Source of the DNA: MPNP01 sp965215545
GTDB taxonomy: Bacteria > Pseudomonadota > Alphaproteobacteria > Rhodobacterales > Rhodobacteraceae
Length of the DNA stretch: 64,000 nucleotides
Direction of reading: 5' to 3'
Assembly (NCBI GenBank): GCA_965215545.1
Contig: OZ244066.1
Span: forward strand, 1,550,001 to 1,614,000
The notes under the pieces were generated by a model. That model was not told where the DNA came from and made no database searches. It was given only the letters and a program-made list of their open reading frames with translations. This document shows positions 54,630 to 63,798 of the stretch, piece after piece. The stretch's first letter is position 1. Every line of letters starts with the position of its first letter. A program made the position numbers and the translations under genes.

Positions 54630-56044
54630 CCACGACAGTCGATACGGATCTCTGCGTCCTTGGCGGGGGATCAGGAGGCCTCTCGGTCGCTGCCGGGGCC
54701 ATCCAGATGGGTGCGCGCGTCGTCCTTGTCGAGGGAGGCAAGATGGGTGGTGACTGCCTGAACTACGGGTGTGTTCCCTCCAAATCCCTGCTCGCCGCGG
54801 GCAAACAGGCCCATGTGCTCGGAAAGGGTGCCGCGTTCGGTGTCGCTCCCGTGGCGGCCGATGTCGACTTTGCTCGTGTCAATGACCATGTCCGGGCCGT
54901 GATCGCCGCCATTGAGCCTCACGACAGCGTGGAGCGGTTTGAAGGTCTTGGTGTACGGGTGATCACCGCCTATGGCCGGTTCACCTCACGCCGGACGGTG
55001 GTCGCCGGTACATCCGAGATCCGGGCCCGGCGGTTTGTCATTGCAACGGGCTCCTCGGCTGTGGTGCCGCCCATTCCCGGTCTGGGTGATGCGCCCTATC
55101 TGACCAATGAGACGATCTTCACACTGCGGGAGGTGCCCGAGCACCTGATCGTCATCGGGGCCGGACCCATTGGCATGGAACTGGCCCAGGCCCATGCGCG
55201 TCTGGGCAGCCGCGTCACCGTGATCGAGGGTCTCAGGGCCCTGGGACGGAGCCATCCGGACCATGCCCGGCTGGTCGTGGAGGCCATTCGCAATGAGGGT
55301 GTGACGATTCACGAGGGTGTCAGCGTGGCCAGTGTCGCGACTGACAGCGGGACTATCACCGTGACCATGGATTCCGGCACCGCCGTCACCGGCTCCCATC
55401 TCCTCGTGGCGGTTGGCCGCAGCCCCAATATCGACGGGCTGGATCTCGAGACAGCAGGCATTGCCCATGAGCGCGGTGGCATCACGGTTGATGCGCGCCT
55501 CAGGACATCCAATCGACGGGTCTATGCCATCGGCGACGTGATCGGTGGGGCCCAGTTCACCCATGTGGCCGGCTATCACGCCGGGATTGTTGTCCGGTCC
55601 GCCCTGCTGGGGCTTCCGGCCAGGAGCCGCGATGGCATCATCCCATCCGTGACCTATACCGACCCGGAAATCGCTGAAGTCGGACTCGATGAGGAGTCGG
55701 CCCGGCAACGCTATGGCAAGGCTCTGGAGGTCGCCACGGCCACCTATGCCGACAATGACCGGGCCCGGGCCGAAGGCATGGGTCTCGGGGATCTGCGGGT
55801 GGCCATCGTCAAGGGTCGCCCGGTCGGAGCGGCGATGGTGGGTCCCCATGCCGGTGAACTCATTCAGGTCTGGTCGCTGGCGATTGCGGCCGGGATCAAA
55901 CTGTCGAAGGTGGCAGGCATGATCGCGCCATACCCCACCCTCGGTGAGATCAACAAACGTGCGGCCGGATCGTATTTTGGTGAAAAACTGTTCGCCAGTG
56001 CCACCCTCAAGCGCCTTGTCCGCCTTGTCCAGAAACTTCCCTGA
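54626..56044 (+). CDS. FAD-dependent pyridine nucleotide-disulfide oxidoreductase (mercuric reductase-like)
   Basis: 472 residues from the ATG overlapping the VTT stop. FAD site LGGGSGGLSVAAGA, redox-active disulfide Cys44/Cys49 in GGDCLNYGCVPSKSL, NAD(P)H site VIGAGPIGMELAQAHARLG, and VYAIGDVIGG. The dimerisation domain ends PYPTLGEINKRAAGSYF, without the His-Pro pair of true dihydrolipoamide dehydrogenases or the Cys pair of mercuric reductase. Substrate unknown. Confidence 0.9.
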   Translation: MTTTVDTDLCVLGGGSGGLSVAAGAIQMGARVVLVEGGKMGGDCLNYGCVPSKSLLAAGKQAHVLGKGAAFGVAPVAADVDFARVNDHVRAVIAAIEPHDSVERFEGLGVRVITAYGRFTSRRTVVAGTSEIRARRFVIATGSSAVVPPIPGLGDAPYLTNETIFTLREVPEHLIVIGAGPIGMELAQAHARLGSRVTVIEGLRALGRSHPDHARLVVEAIRNEGVTIHEGVSVASVATDSGTITVTMDSGTAVTGSHLLVAVGRSPNIDGLDLETAGIAHERGGITVDARLRTSNRRVYAIGDVIGGAQFTHVAGYHAGIVVRSALLGLPARSRDGIIPSVTYTDPEIAEVGLDEESARQRYGKALEVATATYADNDRARAEGMGLGDLRVAIVKGRPVGAAMVGPHAGELIQVWSLAIAAGIKLSKVAGMIAPYPTLGEINKRAAGSYFGEKLFASATLKRLVRLVQKLP

Positions 56045-56104
56045 GGGGAGGGGGCGGTGCCCGCGGCCAGCCCTGTCTGGCAACCCGATTGAGTGAGGTG
56101 AGGC

Positions 56105-57769
56105 ATGCGCAAACGATCCTCGCGGCCTTCACTGTCGTCCACCACCCTGATCTACACCATCACCCTCAGCCTGCTTGTGCAGCTCATTTTCGTGCTGTTT
56201 GCCATTTCGGCCATCCAGCGCACCCAGTTCGGCTCGCTGGCGGAATTCTCGGTGGGTGTCCTGACGGCAGCGCACACGGTTCCGGGTCAGACCGCACCCG
56301 AAGCGATGCAGGATACGTTCTGTGCCGAGAGTGTCGAGATCAATGACCGGCTGATCGAGCTCCTCAATCAGGGCCTGATCGCCCGGACGGCAAGCAGCAG
56401 TGATGGCCGCGGGATCCTGAGTCTGGCCTACAATTGTGTCAACAAGAAGGCCACCAGTCTCGACTCGATCGCCCTGGTCGAAGGGGTCAGCGGTCCACGC
56501 ATTTCCATGACCGATGATCGTGAGGGCGGCATCGAGGATCTGATCAACGGCCTGACACTGCTCTGGCACCTGTTGACCGACCGTGCGAGCACCATCACCA
56601 CGATCGAGTACAGGACAATGGGGTCCGATGCCTCGGTTCTGCTGAGTTTCAACCGATCCTATCTCATCAGTCTGCTGACCGGTCTCCTGAGTCAGTACAG
56701 CCTGGCCACCCTGATTGTCATCAGTCTGAACATCCTCTTCGTCATGGTCCTTGTCAGGTCGTTTGTCACCAAACCGATCCGTCATCTGACCAACAGCCTT
56801 CAGGGCCTGACCCGGAGCCGGCCCGATCCTTCAACGGTCAACCCCGTTGAATTCCAGTTCCGGGAAATCCACGAGGCCAATCTTGCCCTTGAAGCGATCA
56901 GCGATCTTCTGGAATCGCGCCGGACCATCGAGGACCGCAAGGAGGGCATGAATCACGAAATCCGCAATGACCTGCAAAGACTCTATGGCCAGATCTACCG
57001 TCTGGACCTGCCCGAGAGGGTCGAACGCATCCTGCATCTGTCACTTGACCGGCTCAGCAACCGCCTGGGCGATATCCTTGAGTTCGTCACCTGGCACAAG
57101 GGGGAACTCAAGCGGGAGACGATCAACCTGGTCAAGATGGTCGAGCGCTGCGCTGAACTCAGCATTGATATCGGGCGGTACCTGGTCGATGACGAGTCCA
57201 GGAGCCCTGTCCTGGTCAACACGATTCCCGACGACATCACCGTATGGTCCAATCGGGAGGGCCTGCGCATCATCCTCGAGAATCTCTTCCGCAATTCCGT
57301 CGATGCCTACAACACCGAAAGCAAGGTTGAATTGTGCGAGTCGATCCTGCGCCAGCTCGCCAAGGAGAAGGTCAGTACCGACATGATCGTCGCCCTGCGC
57401 CAGAAGCTGCTGTCAGGGGAAGAAGACCACTGGGACCGCGTGATTACCATCGGCGCCGTCCGTGAGGGTCCGGCAATCCGGATCACCATCACCGACAACG
57501 CTGACGGTATTCAGTCCGGACTGCGGGACTCCATCTTCCTGCGTGGCGTCACCAGCAATGTCGATGGTGACATCCGGCGGGGCATCGGACTCCTCTTCGT
57601 CAAGATCCTGGTCGAGGATCTCGGCGGCACCATCACCCTGAAATCGACCCGTCATCGGGACGACATCTCCCGCGAACTCTCCGCGCTCCCCGCCACCGAG
57701 ATCGACACGGTCACTTCCCGCCTCTTCCAGACCGGAACAACCTTCGAGATCACCCTTCCGGCCGCGTGA
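56105..57769 (+). CDS. Orphan membrane sensor histidine kinase
   Basis: 554 residues. Two membrane helices (about 13-38 and 195-220) frame a periplasmic sensor of about 155 residues; a HAMP-like SFVTKPIRHLTNSLQGL follows. The phosphoacceptor region reads MNHEIRNDLQRLYGQI, an atypical H-box with N in place of the usual P, then N-box ILENLFRNSVDAYN, a 50-residue helical insert, G1 ITDNADGI and G2 GIGLLFVKILVEDLGG. No response regulator gene is adjacent. Confidence 0.85.
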   Translation: MRKRSSRPSLSSTTLIYTITLSLLVQLIFVLFAISAIQRTQFGSLAEFSVGVLTAAHTVPGQTAPEAMQDTFCAESVEINDRLIELLNQGLIARTASSSDGRGILSLAYNCVNKKATSLDSIALVEGVSGPRISMTDDREGGIEDLINGLTLLWHLLTDRASTITTIEYRTMGSDASVLLSFNRSYLISLLTGLLSQYSLATLIVISLNILFVMVLVRSFVTKPIRHLTNSLQGLTRSRPDPSTVNPVEFQFREIHEANLALEAISDLLESRRTIEDRKEGMNHEIRNDLQRLYGQIYRLDLPERVERILHLSLDRLSNRLGDILEFVTWHKGELKRETINLVKMVERCAELSIDIGRYLVDDESRSPVLVNTIPDDITVWSNREGLRIILENLFRNSVDAYNTESKVELCESILRQLAKEKVSTDMIVALRQKLLSGEEDHWDRVITIGAVREGPAIRITITDNADGIQSGLRDSIFLRGVTSNVDGDIRRGIGLLFVKILVEDLGGTITLKSTRHRDDISRELSALPATEIDTVTSRLFQTGTTFEITLPAA

Positions 57770-57934
57770 CTGCCGACAGTCACGCCCGCACCAGATCCAT
57801 TTGTCCATGACCTGCCGCCGACCTCAAGGCGTGATCCTGCCAGGACGATTCGCCTTGTCAGTCGCCGGGAAACTCACTAAGGGGCCGTTCGCGCCGGGGC
57901 AAGATCGCACCCTGCCATGGCGTTCCCATGGAGT

Positions 57935-58011
57935 GCGCTGATAGCTCAGCTGGATAGAGCACTTGACTACGAATCAAGAGGTCGGGGGTTCGAATCCTCC
58001 TCAGCGCGCCA
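57935..58011 (+). tRNA. tRNA-Arg (anticodon ACG)
   Basis: 77 nt including an encoded CCA. Acceptor arms GCGCTGA and TCAGCGC, D-arm AGCTCAGCTGGATAGAGC, anticodon stem CTTGA/TCAAG with loop CTACGAA, and T-arm GGGGGTTCGAATCCTCC fold cleanly. ACG is read as ICG after TadA editing and decodes CGU, CGC and CGA. The downstream region is island-like. Confidence 0.96.
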
Positions 58012-58140
58012 GTTTGTTGTCGGGTCGGTCAGGCACCGACTGGCGAGAATCCGGGTCTGCCCGGCAATGACGGATGCTGCTGGTGCCGGTGCTTTGGAAT
58101 CGGTGCCGTGGAGCGTTCGGCAGCGGACCAGATTGCCATA

Positions 58141-58295
58141 CCACCATCATTGAATTGATGCTTCTGACATGCTTGTCGATTGCTGACACCAACCGACATG
58201 ACTGTATCCAGGGGGCCATAACTGTGCATGCGGGCCCGGGCCTCCGGGAGAGAAAACAGCAGGACACCATCAGCATCAATTCAATGATGATGGGG
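58141..58295 (+). mobile_element. 155-bp MITE related to IS630-A
   Basis: Ends CCACCATCATTGAATTGAT and, on the other side, GCATCAATTCAATGATGATG followed by GGG, form about 21-bp terminal inverted repeats; TA stands on both sides as a target duplication. The ends match those of the full IS630-A copies, but there is no coding sequence. It would be mobilised in trans. It sits 56 bp before a secreted-protein gene. Confidence 0.85.
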
Positions 58296-58351
58296 TAGAC
58301 ATGCACCAGCGATTACCTTCCACGGCCTTGAGGGCAGACGTGGACCGAGGT

Positions 58352-58780
58352 ATGTCGCCACACCAGAGTTGCAGGGGGGTATGGAGATTGGTTTGCGGCC
58401 TATTCATGGGCTTCATGACAGTTGGTTCCGTGCAGGCGGGGAGTTTGGAACTCACCATCAGGGATGGTTGTGCGGATGGAGAAGATGTTGAATACCGAAT
58501 CTTTGGTTATAGCTCTTCGGAACCAGATGGCTACCCAATTGGCCGAGCACCGGAGGGCAGCTGGGTTTACCTTGCCCAAGATAATGGTGAACCCGTAACA
58601 AGCAGACATTCCTGCATGACGGAACGAGGCAAAATCGTGCGTTCATGGTGTTATGGGGCTGAAAAATCAAACGGCCATTGGGGCGTTGGTCTCGATGGCA
58701 AACAAGGCTGTACAGGTTGTTGTGCTGCATGCCCAAGTACCGGGACATCTCAGCAATCAATTCGCCTTGTATGCTACTAA
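58352..58780 (+). CDS. Small secreted Cys-rich protein
   Basis: 142 residues from the ATG at 58352, which follows GACCGAGGT; a start at 58301, three bases from the MITE target duplication, would add 17 residues. Signal peptide VCGLFMGFMTVGSVQA, then SLELTIRDGCADGEDVEYRIFG, SSEPDGYPIGRAPEGSWVY, and a Cys-rich C-terminus (HSCMTE, SWCYG, GCTGCCAACPS, LVCY; nine cysteines in the mature part). No family recognised. Codon use is less GC-biased than the core genes. Confidence 0.6.
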   Translation: MSPHQSCRGVWRLVCGLFMGFMTVGSVQAGSLELTIRDGCADGEDVEYRIFGYSSSEPDGYPIGRAPEGSWVYLAQDNGEPVTSRHSCMTERGKIVRSWCYGAEKSNGHWGVGLDGKQGCTGCCAACPSTGTSQQSIRLVCY

Positions 58781-59023
58781 GGGCCTTTATGACGATGACT
58801 GCCACTGTGCGGCGATTTCCCACCCAACGAGATCATCGGGGGCGCACAATGGTTCGGTGTAGCGCCCTGATCGGATGTCGCCCTGCAACTCTCTGTTCCG
58901 ACCAGTCTGCCACCTCAAGGTATTGTCCTTGGGGCCGGAGGTTCACGCTGTGGGGTCCAGAGGGTACCGGTCAGGATGCAGGGGCTTATCCTGCGTCAAT
59001 GGATTCCAACTTGGAGGGATAGA
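58781..59023. other. Spacer between two small secreted genes
   Basis: No supported gene. It ends with TTGGAGGGATAGA, the ribosome-binding site of the next frame. Confidence 0.4.
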
Positions 59024-59348
59024 ATGGTTCTGAATGTTTCAGGAATGATCTTGACGGCTGTGGGAATTGTATTTGCAAACCTGAACGCGGCAAATGCCGA
59101 GCCCAGAGGAAGCGAGCCGGAAAGACAATGCATAGATGTGTCGCCAGCTGATGACGAGTGGTGCTATGATCATGAGGAATCCTACCTGTTTCATAACAGA
59201 TGCAGTTATGATGTATTTGTCCATCTTGGATGAATTTGATCGTGGCATGCTGATTCAGTCGAACGATGGAAACACCAGCTGTGAGTCAGAGAGCAGCAAA
59301 TGGTGTGCTGAACGGCTTGCTGATGGTGACTGCAGCAAGGCGAGATAA
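59024..59348 (+). pseudogene. Small secreted Cys-containing protein, frameshifted
   Basis: Behind GGAGGGATAGA, the frame gives MVLNVSGMILTAVGIVFANL plus NAANA (signal peptide) and RQCIDVSPADDEWCYDHEES and NRCSYDVFVHLG before a stop at 59233. Removing one T from CATCTTGGATG joins it to the other frame, DEFDRGMLIQSNDGNTSCES and ESSKWCAERLADGDCSKAR, giving a product of about 107 residues with seven cysteines. The short form may still be secreted. Confidence 0.5.
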
Positions 59349-59572
59349 AGCATCGCATCATGTCGGGTTCAAGGTATCAAACCGTTTTCCTTCGGCATGC
59401 TCACCACATGGGCGACCGCCTGAGATTGCCAGCTCCAAATGTGGTCAATGATGTCGGCGCGGAATGAAACGATGGCGCTCTCTGAGTGCGCATCGAGTTA
59501 CAAACGGGAATGGACATCATGGAAAACCGCGCCATGCGGCCTGCGACCAATGCCGCTGCCATGGCCTTGACA

Positions 59573-60452
59573 TGAAACGGGGCTCGGCTCTCACCGCTAT
59601 GGCGGTGATTGTGCTGTCCAGTCCTGTTTGTGCGCAGGACGACTGCATCCGGCCCGGCTATGCTGGTGCACTCGATTGGTCCAGGAATGACGCCAGCAGG
59701 GTGTCCGGGATCATGCTGGCCGATGGCCGGGACGTTGAATCGGCCCCGAACGGTGATCTCTATGGCTTTCTGGTGCGGAGCACCAACAGCGACTGCCTGC
59801 AACGGATCTTTGCGGATTATGCATCCATTGTTGACGTGTGTCGGGATGCGGATTCCAATCGGGTTCACGCGGTGGTCCACGGCGGATCCGGACAGTTCAG
59901 CATGATCTGGATATGGTCGGTCGATCCGGTAACCGGGGATCCGGTGTCGGAGTATGAGGAAGGGTGGGTCGATACCTATGCGGGGGGTGAATGGGTGCTG
60001 GTTGGCCCCGATGGCCACTGTCGCTGGAGGGAGCGGCAGTCCGCCAGGAAGGCCGTCAATGATGCGGTGCGAGCCCTGCGGATCGGCAATGTGGACGACG
60101 AGGCAGCCACCCTTCAGGATGGGGAATCCCTGCCGGTGCGGCTCCTTGCACCGGAGGTGGTGGAGCATTACCTGAAACCTCTTGCAGGGATCGCAACGCT
60201 GGAGGGGGCGGTATATGCCAGCGATGTGGACCGGGCCGACTGGCACATCGTGCAGATCCGGGGAGATGCAATCTGCGATGCTCCCGGGGCAGTGCTTGTC
60301 CTGAATCGCCGGACCCGGCAGTGGTATTCCATCTACGATATTGCATCAGGATGCAGTGCCAATCTCGATTATCCGCTTTATGGTCTGCGTGTGCACGACA
60401 CGCATTTGACGTTATCAGCCTGCTATTATTGTTCTGGTCCGGGAGACTATTA
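59573..60452 (+). pseudogene. Secreted protein gene, 5' part, interrupted by IS630-A
   Basis: ATG at 59573 gives the signal peptide MKRGSALTAMAVIVLSSPVCAQ and a mature protein with DDCIRPGYAGALDWSRNDAS, SVDPVTGDPVSEYEEGWVDTY and NLDYPLYGLRVHDTHLTLSA, then CYYCSGPGDY at the insertion point. In place the frame continues into the IS as YPVVIELMPFDGPH and ends. Removing the IS and one TA restores YYYAPYAINMQTWRVQSLL in frame with 61796-61931, for about 340 residues. Family not recognised. Confidence 0.7.
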
Positions 60453-60545
60453 TCCCGTCGTCATCGAATTGATGCCATTTGATGGCCCGCACGCTTCCAA
60501 TCCGTGACGATCTCGTCTAATCGCGGCCCCAATCAAGCACACGTC

Positions 60546-60581
60546 GCCCCGATGGGCCGCCGCGGGGCGGCCCATCGGGGC
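60546..60581 (+). promoter_or_regulatory. 16-bp hairpin in the IS630-A leader, copy 3
   Basis: GCCCCGATGGGCCGCC and its complement pair perfectly around GCGG, about 25 nt before the transposase start. Conserved with copy 1. Confidence 0.6.
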
Positions 60582-60607
60582 AGACAGACAACCAAAGGCA
60601 GGGACCC

Positions 60608-61785
60608 ATGACAGCAGACAACACGACGACCCAAGCGGCGCCACCCGTCACAGCAGGCCGCAAGATCTACAGGGTGACACTGGCAACCGACGAGCGCACC
60701 CAACTCCAGGCGATCATCGACAGCGGCAAGGGGTCAAAGGAACGCCGCAAGCGGGCCCATATCCTCCTCCTGGCCGACACCGACCGCACGGGAGGGCGTC
60801 GCAGGGATGCCGACATTGCCGATGTCCTCGGTGTCGGGACGGCAACGGTAGAACGGGTGCGCAAGCAGTGTGTGCTGGACGGCGTCGACGCCGCTCTTGA
60901 ACGCAAGGTGCAGGTCAACCGCAAGGCGCGTCGCCTGGATGGGGCGGGCGAGGCAACGCTGACCATGCTCGCTTGTTCACAGCCACCCGCAGGCCAGGCC
61001 CAGTGGACGCTGCAGCTGCTGGCCGACCGGCTGGTGGCCCTCAAGGTCGTGGACACCATCTCCCGCTCCACCGTCCACAAGACGCTCAAAAAAACAGTCT
61101 CAAGCCCTGGCTGAGCCAATGCTGGTGCATTCCCCCCAAGTCGAGTGCCGACTTCGTCTGTGCCATGGAGGATGTGCTGGAAACCTACAGTCGGGACTTC
61201 GCCAGCGATGAAGTGCTGGTCTGCCTCGATGAGACCTCCCGCCAGCAGACCAGGGAGACCCGCACGCCCCTGCCCACCGCCCCGGGCCAGCCCGCCGCCT
61301 ACGACTTCGAATACGAGCGCAACGGCACGGCCAACCTCTTCATGCTGACCGCACCCCTGGCGGGCTGGCGGCATGTCAAGGTCACGGACCGCAGGACCCG
61401 GCAGGACTTTGCCCATGTCCTCAGGGACCTCGCCGACACCCATTTCCCCGACAAGACGATCGTGCTGGTGATGGACAACCTCAACACCCACACCCTGTCG
61501 ACACTCTACGACACCTTCCCGCCGGCCGAGGCCCGCCGCCTGGCCGAGCGCTTCGAGATCCATCACACACCGAAACACGGCAGCTGGCTGAACATGGCGG
61601 AGATCGAGATCAATGTCCTGTCCCGCCAGTGCCTCAATCGTCGGATCCCCGACCGGGCGACGCTGGTGCGGGAGGTGGCGGCCTGGCAGGCCCGGCGCAA
61701 TGCCGACAGGACACCGGTGGGCTGGCGGTTCCGGACCGAGGATGCCCGGATCAAGCTGACGTCGCTGTCTCCATCAGTTCAATGA
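60608..61785 (+). CDS. IS630-family transposase, two frames joined by -1 frameshift
   Basis: The first frame (168 residues, stop at 61114) holds the helix-turn-helix part: RRKRAHILLLADTDRTGGRR, ADIADVLGVGTATVERVRKQ. Near its end the codons CTC AAA AAA ACA include seven A residues; slipping back one base gives KKNSLKPWLSQCWCIPPKSS, the standard IS630 continuation, and runs to 61785. DDE residues are in LVCLDETSRQ, IVLVMDNLNTH and WLNMAEIEI. The fusion is about 392 residues. Start behind AGGCAGGGACCC. Confidence 0.9.
61086..61095 (+). promoter_or_regulatory. A7 slippery site for -1 frameshifting
   Basis: CAAAAAAACA within codons CTC AAA AAA ACA of the transposase first frame. Slippage by one base at this run connects the two frames at the position where the IS630 protein family has a continuous sequence. 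No strong downstream stem is obvious. Confidence 0.7.
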
Positions 61786-61793
61786 CGATGGTA

Positions 61794-61931
61794 TACTATG
61801 CTCCCTATGCCATCAATATGCAAACATGGCGGGTGCAATCGCTTCTGCCGGAAGAAGTATCGGAATGGGACCCGTTCTACCGGGAAAACCCACCGATCAT
61901 GGATAGCGAAGAGGCTTTGTATGGGGGGTAG
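61794..61931 (+). pseudogene. Secreted protein gene, 3' part, separated by IS630-A
   Basis: After the right TA the frame reads YAPYAINMQTWRVQSLLPEE and VSEWDPFYRENPPIMDSEEA, then LYGG and a stop. It joins exactly in frame with the part ending at 60452 once the IS and one TA are removed. Confidence 0.7.
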
Positions 61932-62190
61932 GGACACCGCATGAACTGTCGTCAACGGTGGCCCTTCAAGGTGGATTGGAACGCTTGGCCCTGCAGTTGG
62001 GATCGACATCTCCATGGGCGACAAAGATGTGTTCAGGAACCCTCGCCATGCCTGATATCATCATGAGGCGATGATGAAGCAGTTCCGGCCGCAGGTGGGG
62101 CAGCCCGTCCTGCAAAGCTTGCCCAACGCCTGATGCTGCTGCGAAGAAATATCGACAGAGTTGACGATTCATGTGTCATCCGAGACGTGC
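61932..62190. other. Spacer, no gene seen
   Basis: About 260 bp without a credible reading frame. It must hold any promoter for the membrane-protein gene that follows. Confidence 0.4.
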
Positions 62191-62919
62191 ATGATGACGG
62201 TTATCGTCACGCAGCGACGGTGCCGCAAGCAAGCACCAGTTGACATGCACCGCTACTTGGCATTGCTTCGAGGTGCCGATCCCTGGCACTGCGCTGGACT
62301 GGCGCTTCTGTCTACCGCCATTTGGTTCGCATTGTACAAGATCATCGCTGATCCAGGCTATGTTGATCCAGAATCTCTGACCGCAGCCCTCCTCGGTTGG
62401 CTTTCCGGGGCAGTCTACAGTATCCTCGTCCTGTTTCGCTATATCGATGGTGCCTGGCGTCTGGCCGCGGTGGTTGTGGCAGGGATGCTATGCTACTGGG
62501 CTGGCATCTGTATCAGTGTATGCGAATACAACCTCTCTTGCTACGCACGACTGCCGAATTTGGAAGTGATGGGTGGACCGGTCCCCTGGTGGCAAGTCAT
62601 AGTGTTTCCACACATGGGGCTGGAGGGAGAGATGTTTTCGTTCAGTGGTGTTTTTTGGCATGGTGGCAGCACCATCGTGGCCGGTGCGGTCACGGGATTG
62701 TTTGTAGGGATCATTGCGGTCGGGCTTGGTCGGCTCCGCTGTTCCGCGTTCCTGCTCGCATCCGCAGGCTTGGCTGGTGCAGTCGGCGGAGGTGTCATCG
62801 ACTTGTCATTGGCCGCCGAGAATTGGCCCCTGTTTGTTGTTGGTCATGGGGCTTGGCAAATCCTGACCTGCACGGCGTTGCATGCGGCCTCACGACGGGA
62901 ACCCGACACTCATAATTGA
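62191..62919 (+). CDS. Hypothetical integral membrane protein
   Basis: 242 residues from the ATG at 62191; a later ATG at 62245 (MHRYLALLRGADPWH) is also plausible. About six hydrophobic helices: CAGLALLSTAIWFALYKIIA, AALLGWLSGAVYSILVLF, LAAVVVAGMLCYWAGICI, STIVAGAVTGLFVGIIAVGL, AFLLASAGLAGAVGGGVIDL and a C-terminal one. No family recognised. GC content is below that of the core genes. Confidence 0.6.
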   Translation: MMTVIVTQRRCRKQAPVDMHRYLALLRGADPWHCAGLALLSTAIWFALYKIIADPGYVDPESLTAALLGWLSGAVYSILVLFRYIDGAWRLAAVVVAGMLCYWAGICISVCEYNLSCYARLPNLEVMGGPVPWWQVIVFPHMGLEGEMFSFSGVFWHGGSTIVAGAVTGLFVGIIAVGLGRLRCSAFLLASAGLAGAVGGGVIDLSLAAENWPLFVVGHGAWQILTCTALHAASRREPDTHN

Positions 62920-63085
62920 TCGGACGCAGGGCATCTCTGGTCCTCGGCAGGATCAAGGAGTTTGGGAGGGTCGCATCGCGCGATGACAAGACCGATTGCG
63001 GCGTCTTCTCGGTCGCGCCAACCCACCGCCAGTCACGACCTGCTGCGTGCGCTGACAAGACAATTCAATGGGTACACAGCCTTAA
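62920..63085. other. Spacer before an IS630-B fragment
   Basis: No gene supported. Confidence 0.4.
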
Positions 63086-63560
63086 TGGTTCCTGTGATAC
63101 ATATGTTTGCACTTCCTGCAGTCGCCGGTGCCCCCGTTGCCATGCCGCCACGAGGTCTGCAGGACCCCGATCCCAGCGAAGGCGCCGGACCTCATGGGCG
63201 TTGCGGTGTTCAATGTATCCCTTGATCGCGGCGATGCACACCTCAAGCGAGGTGAAGACGGCGGTCTTGAACCGTTGGCAGACACGTTTCGAGACAACCC
63301 CTTCGACGGCGTTCTTCCATGAGGCCGAGGTCGGCGTGACGCGGACGATCCGGTTGGGATGCGTCCTGAGCCAGGCATGCACACCGGCTGCCGTGTGGAA
63401 GGAGAGGGTGTCCAGGATGCCATGGGCCTCCGCTTCAGGACCAAGACCCGGCGCGAAAGGATTGAGGGCGGCTCAGACATCCCCGGCTCCAACCCTGGGC
63501 CCGGATCTGCGTCAGCTCTGTCCCACTGCCGTCCGTGACGGACCGCCGCCGCTGCCCGCG
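63086..63560 (-). mobile_element. Decayed IS630-type element B, copy 3 (fragment)
   Basis: The minus strand reads HAWLRTHPNRIVRVTPTSAS and WKNAVEGVVSKRVCQRFKTA, then IEHRNAHEVRRLRWDRGPAD, the C-terminal third of an IS630 transposase with the TSASWxNAVEG motif. This copy is better preserved than copies 1 and 2 in that part but lacks the N-terminal two thirds. The left limit is taken from TGGTTCC near 63086; the right limit is unclear. Confidence 0.7.
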
Positions 63561-63798
63561 ATGACCGGCGGCCGGAAGGCGCCAGGCGGTCCAGCTGGTG
63601 CATGGGCCCTCTGTACAGCGCACGGTCGAGAGCTGAGGCCGGGACGGGGTAGTGGCTCGGTTTGAACGTTGCAAAACCTGCGTGGGGAAAGGGCGGCCAG
63701 GAGGCCGCCCCGTGTTCGGGATGTTCCGCGATCCTCCAGCGATATCCGGTTCCGGATTGACGCCCTCGCGTGGCCCGCACTCCCGAGAACCGGATGGC

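Larger units (their letters stand above)
60453..61793 (+). mobile_element. IS630-type element A, copy 3, apparently complete
   Basis: 1,341 bp with TA at each border. Left end TCCCGTCGTCATCGAATTGA and right end (reverse-read TACCATCGTCATTGAACTGA) match at most positions. It has an intact leader hairpin and an intact transposase made by frameshifting. It interrupts a secreted-protein gene cleanly, which suggests a recent insertion. Its left end is identical to that of the copy beginning at 63969. Confidence 0.93.
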
